Shown here: in pieces, positions 47,959 to 56,459 of the stretch
Layout of the letters: the number at the start of each line of letters is the position of its first letter
Numbering within the stretch: position 1 is the stretch's first letter
Source: Enterobacter cloacae
Lineage (GTDB): Bacteria; Pseudomonadota; Gammaproteobacteria; Enterobacterales; Enterobacteriaceae
DNA: 64,000 bases
Assembly (NCBI RefSeq): GCF_013375935.1
Contig: NZ_CP056117.1
Span: 3,782,001 to 3,846,000, forward strand
Reading direction: 5' to 3'
Made by a program: the position numbers and the translations under genes
Notes under the pieces: generated by a model
Databases searched by the model: none
Seen by the model: the letters and a program-made list of their open reading frames with translations, nothing else
What the model was told of the DNA's origin: nothing

Positions 47959-47979
47959 GCGTAATTCGGTTGATTACGC
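47959..47979. promoter_or_regulatory. Perfect 7-7-7 inverted repeat upstream of the HbpS-like gene
   Basis: GCGTAAT (47959-47965), 7 nt, ATTACGC (47973-47979), 55 bp before the start codon. A candidate operator for the neighbouring FixJ-type regulator. Confidence 0.5.
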
Positions 47980-47993
47980 ACTCCACCTGGTAG

Positions 47994-48605
47994 TTATACG
48001 GATTGCAATTTGTCATATTCCCGGCTCGCCTGAACCAGGCTGCTGACGCCAAGCTTGGCAAACGCCGCCGCGCGGTGCGCTTCCACGGTCCTCGGGGAGA
48101 GGTTAAGACGCGCAGCCGCCTCTTTGTTGCTGCATCCTTCCATCAGCACGCTCAGCACCTCGTGCTCCCGCGCGGTTAGCTGTTCAAATCGCGCTTTAAT
48201 CCGCGAGATATCCTGCCAGGCGGCAGATCGCCGCAGGCTCTCTTCGAAAGCCATGCCAACCGTTTCGATAAGCCTGTCGGCGTCCAGGGGTTTGGTGAAG
48301 AACTCAAACACGCCGTTGCGAAACGCGCGACGGCAGGCGTCGACCGTTCCGTGCCCGGTCATGATAACGACCGGCAGCAGCGGCCAGGGCCATTCCCCCT
48401 CTTCCAGCCAGGCAAGCCCGCCCTTGCCCGGCATGCGCATATCCAGCAGCAGACAGCCGACAAGCGCCGTTTCGCCGCCGTGCGCCAGCGTAAAGGCATC
48501 TACGCTCTCGAATGCATTAACCTGCCAGCCCATTCCTGAGAGTAAAAACGTCAATGATTCCCTGATGGACTCATCGTCATCGATGAGCCAGACCACCTTA
48601 TTCAT
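47994..48605 (-). CDS. FixJ/NarL-type response regulator
   Basis: 203 residues: CheY-like receiver (VVWLIDDDESIRES, phospho-acceptor Asp55 in LLLDMRMPG, VIMTGHGTVD, TKPLDADRL) and a C-terminal LuxR-type HTH (LTAREHEVLSVLMEGCSNKEAA, LSPRTVEAHRA). Its start overlaps the end of the kinase gene by 8 bp, so the two are translationally coupled and very probably partners. Target genes unknown; the HbpS-like gene downstream is a candidate. Confidence 0.93.
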   Translation of the reverse strand: MNKVVWLIDDDESIRESLTFLLSGMGWQVNAFESVDAFTLAHGGETALVGCLLLDMRMPGKGGLAWLEEGEWPWPLLPVVIMTGHGTVDACRRAFRNGVFEFFTKPLDADRLIETVGMAFEESLRRSAAWQDISRIKARFEQLTAREHEVLSVLMEGCSNKEAAARLNLSPRTVEAHRAAAFAKLGVSSLVQASREYDKLQSV

Positions 48606-49946
48606 GCTTTGTCTCCTTACCTTTTGCCAGCTGCAGCCGGATCTGCGCCCCGCCCTGCGGGGCGTTGCCCAGCGCGATCGAGCCGTTCATGCGGGTTATT
48701 AGCGTTTCCGTTAACGTCATCCCCAGCCCCGTTCCGCCGGGGCGTCCGCTAAAGAAGGGCATAAAGGCGTTTTGCAGGGCCTCCGGGCTAAATCCCGGCC
48801 CGCCGTCGGTAAGCGTGACCAGAATGCCCTTCTCGTTTTTCTGGCTGTCGATCCGCACCCAGCCGTGCGTGCTCTCCTGCTGAGCCTGAATCGCATTGCT
48901 GAGCAGGTTATGCAGTACCTGCTCCAGCCAGAGCCTGTCTGCCAGCACGGTCGTGGCGTCCGCTGCAAACGCGTGGATGACCGCGATACGGTTCGATTTG
49001 CGCTCGTGCTCCAGCAGGCTCTCAACCTGCTGCCAGCACTGCACCAGATCGGTTTCGCGCAGGGACACCTTCTCCTGTACCACATGCTCGCGAAAACGCG
49101 TCAGCAGGGCGCTGATGCGCTGCGTTTGCAGCAGCGCGGCCGCAAGCGCCTGCGGCACAGCCTGCGGATTAGCCTCGAGCTGTCGCTGCGCCCCCTGGAT
49201 CCAGGTTTGCACGGCGGTAAGCGGCTGGTTAATTTCATGGACAATGCCCGCGGTGATCTCCCCCAGCGTGTTAAGCCTGGCATGCTGATAATAGCGGGCG
49301 CGCTGCTCGGCCTGCTGCCGCTGTTTGCGCTGCCAGAGCACGCTTCCCACGCCCGCAATCGCTACCCCCCCCACGTCAGAAAGAGCAGCAGGTAAGGCAG
49401 CAGGGAAACGCTGAACCAGTCAGGCTCTGCCTCGGCTGTAAGAACGAAGGGCTGGGTATGCTGCGGGAAAGCGCGCTGCCAGCGCCAGAATGCGCCGGAG
49501 GATGGCGGACCATCGCCGTTCGTGACGTTAAGATGCAGCTGCGCAAAGCTATGGCGCGCGGGAACCAGCGCGCTTAGGTCGACCAGCACGCGTATCTGCC
49601 GCCAGGGATTGTATAACCAGTACCGCACCCCGCTAAACGGCTCCACGCGCGGGGCGTCCAGCGCACGCCCCGCGGTTTTTTCCAGGGCCAGGACAGAAGG
49701 AAACTTTTTGCGTAACGCGGTGATATCTTCATCGCCGCTCAAAAGCGGAAGCACCGATTCGTTTTGCGTCAGCACCGCGCCGATCGCCGAATAGCGTGCC
49801 GTAAACTCGCGATCGCGCTCCCAGTACTGGCGACGTATCTGTTCCGCATACAGCAGCACACCGCTTATCAGGCAGACCGCCACCCATGCAGCGATGCTGC
49901 GCTTTATCATCTTTTTTAAGCTCATAGCGTTAACGGGCGCAGTCAT
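48598..49946 (-). CDS. Membrane sensor histidine kinase (probable artefactual frameshift)
   Basis: N-terminal half (49946 to about 49365): membrane helix near residues 17-35, periplasmic sensor region of about 135 residues, second helix at LLPYLLLFLTW. C-terminal half: H-box LGEITAGIVHEINQPLTAV, N-box HNLLSNAIQAQQ, DGGPGFS and GGTGLGM G-boxes of DctB/FixL-type kinases. The halves are split by a C8 run (49365-49372); adding one C or removing two joins them (about 448 residues). The start is uncertain; no ribosome site is clear. Confidence 0.87.
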
Positions 49947-50002
49947 TCAGGCTGTCGACATTACCAGTTAACGCTGATGAGAACAAAAAAACGCGGACGT
50001 TA

Positions 50003-51409
50003 TCAGATCTCCGGCGTTCTGCTAAAACCGGTCAGCATGAGGATCGGGCCCCGTGGGGAGGATGCCGCGTCAAACTGATAGTGGTTTCCCTGACGATCGC
50101 CGCCGATGTACCATGAGATCTCGGTTTTGCCTTCTGCCAGCGCCTTGCGCACCGCTTTATCGACATCCACCATCCGGTATTCCCGGGAGTGGTTCAGGTA
50201 AAGTATCGCATCCGAACGGTAGTTACAGGACGGTCGCGAATGCCAGCTCACGCTGGCCGGATCCCAGTCGTTGCTCGCCGGATAGAAGAAGATTTGGTCC
50301 GCGCCGTTAGTTTCTACTTTCCCGCCATAGATACGCACGCGGTATTTAAACTGCGAGGGGTCCTGCCCGGCAGGCAGCGGCGGAATGCGGAACTTCACCA
50401 GCGACAGCGTTTCGCTGTTGCGCGTGCGACCGCCGTTCTTCCAGTTATCCTGTACCAGCAGAACCTGCGGATCCGGCTGGGAAAGCGCTGGCTCCAGGCT
50501 GCTGAGCCAGACGTTGGCCTTCGGTTTCGAATAACCATACGGAACGGTGGTGCCGCAATCCATTCCGCGGTTCATGCACAGGTCGGTCATAAAGCGCGCG
50601 GCATCTTCCGTCCAGCCGTTCATAAAGTCAGCATGAGCCGTATACAGGCTTCCCCACCGTTCTTCGCGCTCGTCTCCGTGCATGATTGGATCGAGGGAAA
50701 GCTGCACTTTGCTGGTATCCAGAGAGTCGATCGTCGGTAGCACGTACGCAACATTCATGTTAACGGTCGGGATTTTTACCGGGAAGGCGGACGGGCACTG
50801 CCCTCTGGTATCGTAGGTGGCGTTGGCCAGGCCGTGGGCGGGCTTCAGGTTTACCCCGTCCCAGCAGTTCGGGAACTGAATGCCGATATTAAACTGCACG
50901 GCATCGTTCGCCTTGCGCAGGCCGCAAACCTCACCCGTTTTGGTGGTGTAGCCCCTGCCGTTGGCGCACAGAAAGGTGATATGTGGGTTCGGCGCGGTAC
51001 CATGATGATCGCCTGCCAGCAGCGACAGCCCCGCCGGGAAAGGGTGCAGCGGCCAGGCGTCAACGTTCGATGCCTGATAATAGGTTTTTTGATAGGCGGG
51101 TTTAACCACCGTTCCGTCAGGCAGCTTGAGCGATGGGGCCCAGTAGGCCGAACCGTCTGCTTTGTTATCGCAGGTGGTCTTTTCATGCGCGCGCAGCGAT
51201 TCACGGCTGGCGTAAGCATCCGCCTGCTCGTTGCCAAAGAAGTCGTGCAGCATGGCCTCGTTGGGCATGCCGTACATCATAATGGCATCGTCGCCGAGGG
51301 TGTGGGAGTAAGCGCAGACAACGTGCGCCTGTGGCCCGGCGTGTGCCGCCTGCATGGCAATAAGTAAAGCGGTGGCAGAATGTGCCGGGGTTAATACTGT
51401 CCGTTTCAT
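50003..51409 (-). CDS. Secreted DUF1996 protein with CBM96/DNRLRE-like C-terminus
   Basis: 468 residues. Signal peptide (MKRTVLTPAHSATALLIAMQAAHA), then a DUF1996 domain (VVCAYSHTLGDDAIMMYG, NPHITFLCANGRGYTT, IQFPNCWDGVNLKP, DTRGQCPSAFPV). From about residue 335 it resembles DNRLRE/CBM96-type beta-sandwich carbohydrate binders (LVKFRIPPLPAG, SVSWHSRPS, VDVDKAVRKALAEG); this second assignment is inference. GGAG favours the ATG at 51409 over 51421. First gene of the four-gene minus-strand cluster, 56 bp before the kinase. Confidence 0.82.
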   Translation of the reverse strand: MKRTVLTPAHSATALLIAMQAAHAGPQAHVVCAYSHTLGDDAIMMYGMPNEAMLHDFFGNEQADAYASRESLRAHEKTTCDNKADGSAYWAPSLKLPDGTVVKPAYQKTYYQASNVDAWPLHPFPAGLSLLAGDHHGTAPNPHITFLCANGRGYTTKTGEVCGLRKANDAVQFNIGIQFPNCWDGVNLKPAHGLANATYDTRGQCPSAFPVKIPTVNMNVAYVLPTIDSLDTSKVQLSLDPIMHGDEREERWGSLYTAHADFMNGWTEDAARFMTDLCMNRGMDCGTTVPYGYSKPKANVWLSSLEPALSQPDPQVLLVQDNWKNGGRTRNSETLSLVKFRIPPLPAGQDPSQFKYRVRIYGGKVETNGADQIFFYPASNDWDPASVSWHSRPSCNYRSDAILYLNHSREYRMVDVDKAVRKALAEGKTEISWYIGGDRQGNHYQFDAASSPRGPILMLTGFSRTPEI

Positions 51410-51455
51410 TATTATCTCCATCGTTGAGAGGAGATAGTGGTAGCAAAACGGCTGC

Positions 51456-51472
51456 GGTTTACCGAGGATTTA
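51456..51472. promoter_or_regulatory. PhoP-box-like direct repeat upstream of the DUF1996 gene
   Basis: GGTTTA-CCGAG-GATTTA on the plus strand, matching the (T/G)GTTTA-N5-(T/G)GTTTA PhoP box at 11 of 12 positions, but in reverse orientation to the gene it precedes. No good -10 accompanies it. Confidence 0.3.
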
Positions 51473-51553
51473 CCCGCGTATTTTTCCGCTCATCCCTGCT
51501 TTACACGCATCACGCACAGCTCATTCCAGTACGTTTCGCGCGTCCGGCGCAGT

Positions 51554-51721
51554 TCAGCGTGACGTTTTATCATTGAACCACTCCGGGTCAATGTTGGCTA
51601 CGTCCACGCCGTACAGGCTGGCGACGGGCAATACTGACTCAAGAACACGTTGCGCGCTGTTCTCCGCACTCGCTGGTCGGGCCGCAAAAAACCGCCGTAA
51701 CGTGCTTATCCACTTTTTCAT
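51554..51721 (-). CDS. 55-residue predicted protein, unknown
   Basis: MKKWISTLRRFFAARPASAE, continuing to PEWFNDKTSR. A basic N-terminus, Ala-rich middle and acidic end; no clear membrane helix. AAGGG lies 8 nt before the ATG at 51721 (an ATG at 51727 is possible). Not recognised. Lies between fumD and the DUF1996 gene on the same strand, so it may be cotranscribed with either. Confidence 0.5.
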   Translation of the reverse strand: MKKWISTLRRFFAARPASAENSAQRVLESVLPVASLYGVDVANIDPEWFNDKTSR

Positions 51722-51821
51722 CGTCATTACCCTTCTCGCTTAACCGGAACTCAGTTAAGCACGCGTTAGCCATGAAGGGGAAATAACAATAATGGCTGTT
51801 GATATGCGGGATCTGAGTAAC

Positions 51822-52049
51822 TCACGACGCGCTGGCGTCGTGGCCGGACAGCGCTTTTACCACCGTTTCCATCGCTTTGGTTGTCAGCTCGCTGCGCTTA
51901 ACGCGCTGGTTCGCCAGCGCGGTACGCAATACGCCCGCAATGACAATATGCTTCGGCTCCTGGCCTAAATCACGCATTTCGAGAACGACCTTGCCTACCA
52001 CCCGGCACATCTCCTGATACAGCGCTTCGTCTTTGGTCACATTGCCCAT
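51822..52049 (-). CDS. fumD: FumD (YdhZ), small fumarase-D-family protein
   Basis: 75 residues; E. coli FumD has 69. MGNVTKDEALYQEMCRVVGK and LRDLGQEPKHIVIAGVLRTAL-type sequence are conserved; relatives are assigned weak fumarase activity. Start at MGNVTK with GGAG upstream. The C-terminus (SGHDASAS) is a few residues longer than E. coli. Its presence here restores K-12 gene order before pykF. Confidence 0.92.
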   Translation of the reverse strand: MGNVTKDEALYQEMCRVVGKVVLEMRDLGQEPKHIVIAGVLRTALANQRVKRSELTTKAMETVVKALSGHDASAS

Positions 52050-52157
52050 TGTCATCACTCCGTTGCCCTAAAGCGTCAGCTTAAATGATTCGTCGGCTGG
52101 ATACAAAAAAGAAGCCCGGCGTATTTCCCGCCGGGCTTCATCTTAAAAATCAGGTGA

Positions 52158-52970
52158 TTAGTTATTTACCGGGATCACTGCGCCTTTGTATTTGGTGCGG
52201 ATCCAGTCCTGGATCTCTTTGGAGTGCAGCACGTTCACCAGCGCGACGATATCTTTCTTCTTCTCGTCTCCGCGATGGACGGTAATGATGTTAGCGTACG
52301 GGTTGTTTTCACCGCTCTCAACCGCAATCGGGTCGTGTACCGGATCCAGGCCTGCATCGATGGCGTAGTTGGCGTTGATCACCACCGCCGCACCTTCGTC
52401 GTTGTTGTACATCTGCGGCAGCAGGGAGGCTTCAACGTTAGGGGTAAACTGCAGCTTTTTCGGGTTTTCAACGATATCGCTGATCCGCGCGGTCACTTTA
52501 TCAATGCCTGGCTTGAGCTTGATCACGCCCTCTTTTTCGAAGATAGACAGAATTCGGCCTTCCTCGGAAACCGCGTCACGCATGATGATTTTGCCGCCCT
52601 CCGGCAGATCCTTCAGCGATTTGTATTTTTTGGAATAAATGCCGATTGGCTCGATGTGGATCGCGCCCGCACTCACGAAATCATACTCCTTATCGCCCGC
52701 GTGATCTTTCAGCACGCTGTTCAGATAAGGAACGTGCTGGAAGTAGTTAGCGTCGATGTCGCGTCCGGCCAGCGCGGTGTTGGGCAGAATGTAGTCCTGA
52801 AACGGTTTAATCTCCAGATCGATACCCTGCTTCGCCAGAATCGGCTTTGCCTGCTCCAGAATTTCGGCGTGCGGCGTGTTGGACGCGCCCACGGTCAGGG
52901 TGTCAGCCCAGGAGGCGAAGCTCAGGGCGCTCAGGGTGGCTGCGGCGATCAGCGTCAGCGTTTTTTTCAT
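52158..52970 (-). CDS. NlpA/MetQ-family substrate-binding protein
   Basis: 270-residue periplasmic binding protein. Signal peptide MKKTLTLIAAATLSALSFASWA without a lipobox, so soluble rather than a lipoprotein like E. coli MetQ. Family stretches TVGASNTPHAEILEQAKP, QDYILPNTALAGRDIDANYFQH and VVINANYAIDAGLDP are present. Likely ligand is methionine or a related sulfur amino acid. Third gene of a metNIQ-type operon that is divergent from transsulfuration genes. Confidence 0.9.
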   Translation of the reverse strand: MKKTLTLIAAATLSALSFASWADTLTVGASNTPHAEILEQAKPILAKQGIDLEIKPFQDYILPNTALAGRDIDANYFQHVPYLNSVLKDHAGDKEYDFVSAGAIHIEPIGIYSKKYKSLKDLPEGGKIIMRDAVSEEGRILSIFEKEGVIKLKPGIDKVTARISDIVENPKKLQFTPNVEASLLPQMYNNDEGAAVVINANYAIDAGLDPVHDPIAVESGENNPYANIITVHRGDEKKKDIVALVNVLHSKEIQDWIRTKYKGAVIPVNN

Positions 52971-52994
52971 GATGATGGTTCCTGTGTGTATTTA

Positions 52995-53663
52995 TTAGCG
53001 TTTATCTAACAGTGATGTGATGACATCGCCGCAGAACTGGATAATGAAAACGATGATTAAAATGGTCACCGTTGCCACCAGCGTGACGTCACCATGGTTG
53101 CGCTGGAATCCTTCCAGGTAAGCCAGGTTTCCCAAGCCGCCGGCACCTATGACTCCTGCCATTGCGCTGTAGCTCACCAGCGCAATCAGCGTCACCGTCA
53201 TCCCTGACACCAGGGCGGGTGAAGATTCCGGAAGTAAAACCCGAAACACGAGCGTGCTCAGCCGCGCGCCCATCGAGCGCGTGGCTTCAATAACCCCTTT
53301 ATCCACCTCACGCAGGGCAATCTCGACCAGGCGGGCGTAAAACGGCGCGGCGCCAACAATCAGGGCGGGCAGCGCAGCGTTGGCGCCAAGAATGGTGCCC
53401 ACGATGGTCTTGGTGAACGGGATCAGCAGGACGATGAGTATGATGAACGGGATAGAACGAAACACGTTCACCACTATCGAAATCACGCTGTAGACCGTGC
53501 GGTTGTGGAACAACCCGCCGCGGGCGGTTAAAAACAGCGCCAGACCAAGCGCGATCCCCAGAATAAACGTCGCCACGCCCGAAAGCGCGGTCATGTAGAG
53601 CGTCTCCTGCGTTGCAGCCCACAGCTGATCCCACTTCAGGTGCGGAAAAAGATGTTCAGCCAT
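52995..53663 (-). CDS. MetI-type ABC permease
   Basis: 222-residue inner-membrane permease with five predicted helices and the BPD-type EAA loop near EIALREVDKGVIEATRSMGA. Overlaps the ATPase gene by 8 bp and is followed after 24 bp by the binding-protein gene. A paralogue of the metNIQ system; the main copy is expected elsewhere in the genome. Confidence 0.92.
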   Translation of the reverse strand: MAEHLFPHLKWDQLWAATQETLYMTALSGVATFILGIALGLALFLTARGGLFHNRTVYSVISIVVNVFRSIPFIILIVLLIPFTKTIVGTILGANAALPALIVGAAPFYARLVEIALREVDKGVIEATRSMGARLSTLVFRVLLPESSPALVSGMTVTLIALVSYSAMAGVIGAGGLGNLAYLEGFQRNHGDVTLVATVTILIIVFIIQFCGDVITSLLDKR

Positions 53664-54678
53664 GCTTAATTACCTCGCCTTCAATATCGCTTTGCTTCAG
53701 GTCGGCGAGGATATTGTTCAGTTGTTCATCGGAGGCCACCACGTGCACCCAGAGCTGCCCGAAAACGCCGTGGGCGGTTTGCGTCATTTTTCCATGCAGG
53801 ATGTTAAACGGCAGGCCGTAGCGCAGGGTCAGTTCACCCACGATCGGCCTGTGCGTGCTGTGTCCCGTAAAGGTCAGCCTGATGACCGTGCCTTCCAGCC
53901 CGGTTGCCAGTTCCGTATTAAAGGTTTCGTCTTCGGCGTACTGGCTTACCTGACGGACGAACTGACGGGTGATCGGCTGCTGCGGATGCGTAAATACGCT
54001 CAGCACGTCTCCCTCTTCCACCACCCTGCCGTTCTCCATCACCGCCACGCGATCGCAGATTTTGCGCACCACGTGCATCTCGTGGGTGATCAGCACGATG
54101 GTCAGGTTAAAACGGCGGTTAATGTCCAGAAGCAGATCGAGGATCTGATCGGTGGTCTGCGGATCCAGCGCGGAAGTCGCTTCGTCACACAGCAGCACGT
54201 CCGGATGGTTGGCCAGCGCGCGGGCAATCCCTACGCGCTGTTTTTGCCCGCCGCTCAGCTGCGACGGGTAGGCATTCTCGCGCCCCTTCAGGCCGACCAG
54301 CTCCACCAGCTCGGCGACGCGGGCCTGAATTTGCGCTTTTGGCACACCGGCAATTTGCATTGAAAAGGCGATGTTTTCCCGCACCGTGCGCGACCAGAGC
54401 AGGTTAAAGTGCTGGAACACCATGCTGATTTTCAGGCGTGCCTGACGCAGCGCTTCCCCTTTTGCGGCGGAGATATCCTGTCCGTTGATGGTGACGCTTC
54501 CGGCGCTCGGCTTTTCCAGCCCGTTCAGCAGGCGGATCAGCGTGCTTTTTCCGGCCCCGCTGTAGCCGATAATTCCATAAATCTGTCCCTGCTCTATCGT
54601 CAGATTGACGTTATCAACGGCGGTGAGCGACGCCTTTCCGTTTTCAAAAACCTTCGAAATATTGCTGAGTACGATCAT
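53656..54678 (-). CDS. MetN-type ABC transporter ATPase
   Basis: 340 residues. Walker A GYSGAGKSTL, signature LSGGQKQRVGIARAL, Walker B VLLCDEATSALD and H-loop LITHEMHVV are intact. A C-terminal NIL domain (from about residue 260, VIRLTFTGHSTHRPIV) is the regulatory amino-acid-binding domain of MetN proteins, supporting a methionine-type substrate. First gene of the importer operon. Confidence 0.93.
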   Translation of the reverse strand: MIVLSNISKVFENGKASLTAVDNVNLTIEQGQIYGIIGYSGAGKSTLIRLLNGLEKPSAGSVTINGQDISAAKGEALRQARLKISMVFQHFNLLWSRTVRENIAFSMQIAGVPKAQIQARVAELVELVGLKGRENAYPSQLSGGQKQRVGIARALANHPDVLLCDEATSALDPQTTDQILDLLLDINRRFNLTIVLITHEMHVVRKICDRVAVMENGRVVEEGDVLSVFTHPQQPITRQFVRQVSQYAEDETFNTELATGLEGTVIRLTFTGHSTHRPIVGELTLRYGLPFNILHGKMTQTAHGVFGQLWVHVVASDEQLNNILADLKQSDIEGEVIKHG

Positions 54679-55077
54679 TCTTATGGGTTATCCGATTCGC
54701 ATATAGCGGTTTAGCAGTATGGATGTCCAAAAGATAGTAAACAGCCGTTATCAGCTTTTAAATGACCAAAAAGGAATTTCATATAACGTCAGGAAATAAG
54801 CAGCAGAGCGGCTGGCGGGAAACGCTTAGATGAATATCAGAAATGGTTATCTGCCAGACGCATAGCAGCCCGGCGGCATCCGATAAAATCGTCTATTTTT
54901 ACAGCATTTTTAGCGCGTATAGCCATCCCCACATCCAGACAACTTTACGTCTCGCTGTCCTTGCGTCTGAAAACATAATGAATATTCCTTTCCGTTCTAA
55001 AACCTGGTGAAACGTTCTTTATTGAGCAATTTTCATGGTCCTATCATCCGGTCATGACCTCCTGACAGGAAATAACC
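54679..55077. other. Divergent control region between importer and transsulfuration genes
   Basis: 399 bp, AT-rich, no gene seen. TATCAT at 55042-55047 may be a -10 for the CBS gene. I found no good MetJ box (AGACGTCT pairs) and no CysB site I could defend. AGGAAATAACC precedes the CBS start. Confidence 0.45.
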
Positions 55078-56448
55078 ATGACGATCTACCACTCCGTCAC
55101 CGAAATGATTGGCCGCACGCCGGTTATGCAGCTGCACAAGCTTGATACCGGCCCCTGCTCGCTGTTCCTCAAGCTGGAAAACCAGAACCCCGGCGGCTCG
55201 ATCAAAGACCGCGTCGCGCTGTCGATGATTAATGAAGCCGAGCGTACGGGGCGGCTTCAGCCCGGTGGCACCATTATTGAAGCCACGGCGGGGAATACCG
55301 GGCTGGGACTGGCGCTGATTGCCGCGCAGAAAGGCTACGCGCTGATGCTGGTCGTGCCGGACAAAATGAGCCGCGAGAAGATTTTCCACCTGCGGGCGCT
55401 GGGCGCGCAGGTTGTGCTGACCCGCTCAGATGTGAACAAGGGCCATCCGGCCTATTACCAGGATTACGCCCGGCGCCTGGCGAACGAGGTGCCTGGCGCG
55501 TTTTATATTGACCAGTTCAATAACGAGGCCAACCCGCTGGCGCACCGCACCACTACCGCTCCTGAACTCTTTGCACAGCTTGACGGGCAAATCGACGCCA
55601 TCGTCGTCGGCGTCGGATCCGGCGGTACGCTGGGCGGCCTGCAGGCGTGGTTCGCTGAACGCTCGCCGCAGACGGAATTTGTGCTTGCCGATCCGGCCGG
55701 GTCGGTGCTGGCGGACCAGGTCGAGACCGGGCGCTATCACGATGCCGGGTCGTGGCTGGTTGAAGGGATTGGCGAGGACTTTATCCCCCCGCTGGCGCAT
55801 ATCGAAGGGGTGGAGCGCGCCTGGCGCATTACCGATCGCGAAGCGTTCGCCACCGCGCGTGAGCTACTGAAAACGGAGGGGATCCTGGCGGGCTCCTCCA
55901 GCGGCACGCTGCTGGCGGCGGCGCTGAAATACTGTCAGGCACAAACTACGCCGAAACGCGTGGTCACCTTCGCGTGCGACAGCGGCAATAAATATCTCTC
56001 AAAGATGTTCAACGACGACTGGATGCGCCAGCAGGGACTTATCTCGCGCCCCCGGGCAGGCGATCTCTCCGACTATATCGCCCTGCGGCATGATGAAGGC
56101 GCGACGGTCACCGCCGTGCCGGATGACACCCTTTCCACCGTGCTGGCCCGCATGCGCCTGTACGACATCTCGCAGCTGCCGGTGCTCGATAACGATAAGG
56201 TCATCGGCATCGTTGACGAATGGGACCTGCTCCGGCACATCGGCGGAGACGGGGAACGCTTCTCCCTCCCCGTGACGGCGGCCATGACCCGGCAGGTCGA
56301 GTCTCTGGATAAGCAGGCGCCGGAGAGCGCGCTGCACGCCATTTTTGACCGTGGCCTGGTCGCCATTATCTATGACCAGGACCGCTTTCTGGGTCTGATT
56401 ACGCGCAGCGACGTTCTCACCGCGTGGCGCAACCGTCTGCAAAAATAA
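55078..56448 (+). CDS. Cystathionine beta-synthase (PALP plus CBS domains)
   Basis: 456 residues. Fold-type II PLP domain (residues 1-315) with the PLP Lys in NPGGSIKDRVA, the TAGNTGLGLAL substrate loop and GVGSGGTLGG phosphate loop, then two CBS domains (about 335-455). Condenses homocysteine and serine to cystathionine, first step of methionine-to-cysteine conversion. Resembles MtcB described in Klebsiella. Followed by the gamma-lyase gene 11 bp later. Confidence 0.9.
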   Translation: MTIYHSVTEMIGRTPVMQLHKLDTGPCSLFLKLENQNPGGSIKDRVALSMINEAERTGRLQPGGTIIEATAGNTGLGLALIAAQKGYALMLVVPDKMSREKIFHLRALGAQVVLTRSDVNKGHPAYYQDYARRLANEVPGAFYIDQFNNEANPLAHRTTTAPELFAQLDGQIDAIVVGVGSGGTLGGLQAWFAERSPQTEFVLADPAGSVLADQVETGRYHDAGSWLVEGIGEDFIPPLAHIEGVERAWRITDREAFATARELLKTEGILAGSSSGTLLAAALKYCQAQTTPKRVVTFACDSGNKYLSKMFNDDWMRQQGLISRPRAGDLSDYIALRHDEGATVTAVPDDTLSTVLARMRLYDISQLPVLDNDKVIGIVDEWDLLRHIGGDGERFSLPVTAAMTRQVESLDKQAPESALHAIFDRGLVAIIYDQDRFLGLITRSDVLTAWRNRLQK

Positions 56449-56459
56449 AGGAACAAACG

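Noticed and set aside
43728..51821. Prophage or integrative element beside the tRNA genes
   Set aside because: No integrase, transposase, phage gene or duplicated tRNA 3' end is visible.
54679..55077. MetJ boxes in front of the importer and CBS genes
   Set aside because: Only isolated partial matches such as AGACGCAT; no tandem AGACGTCT-like pair.
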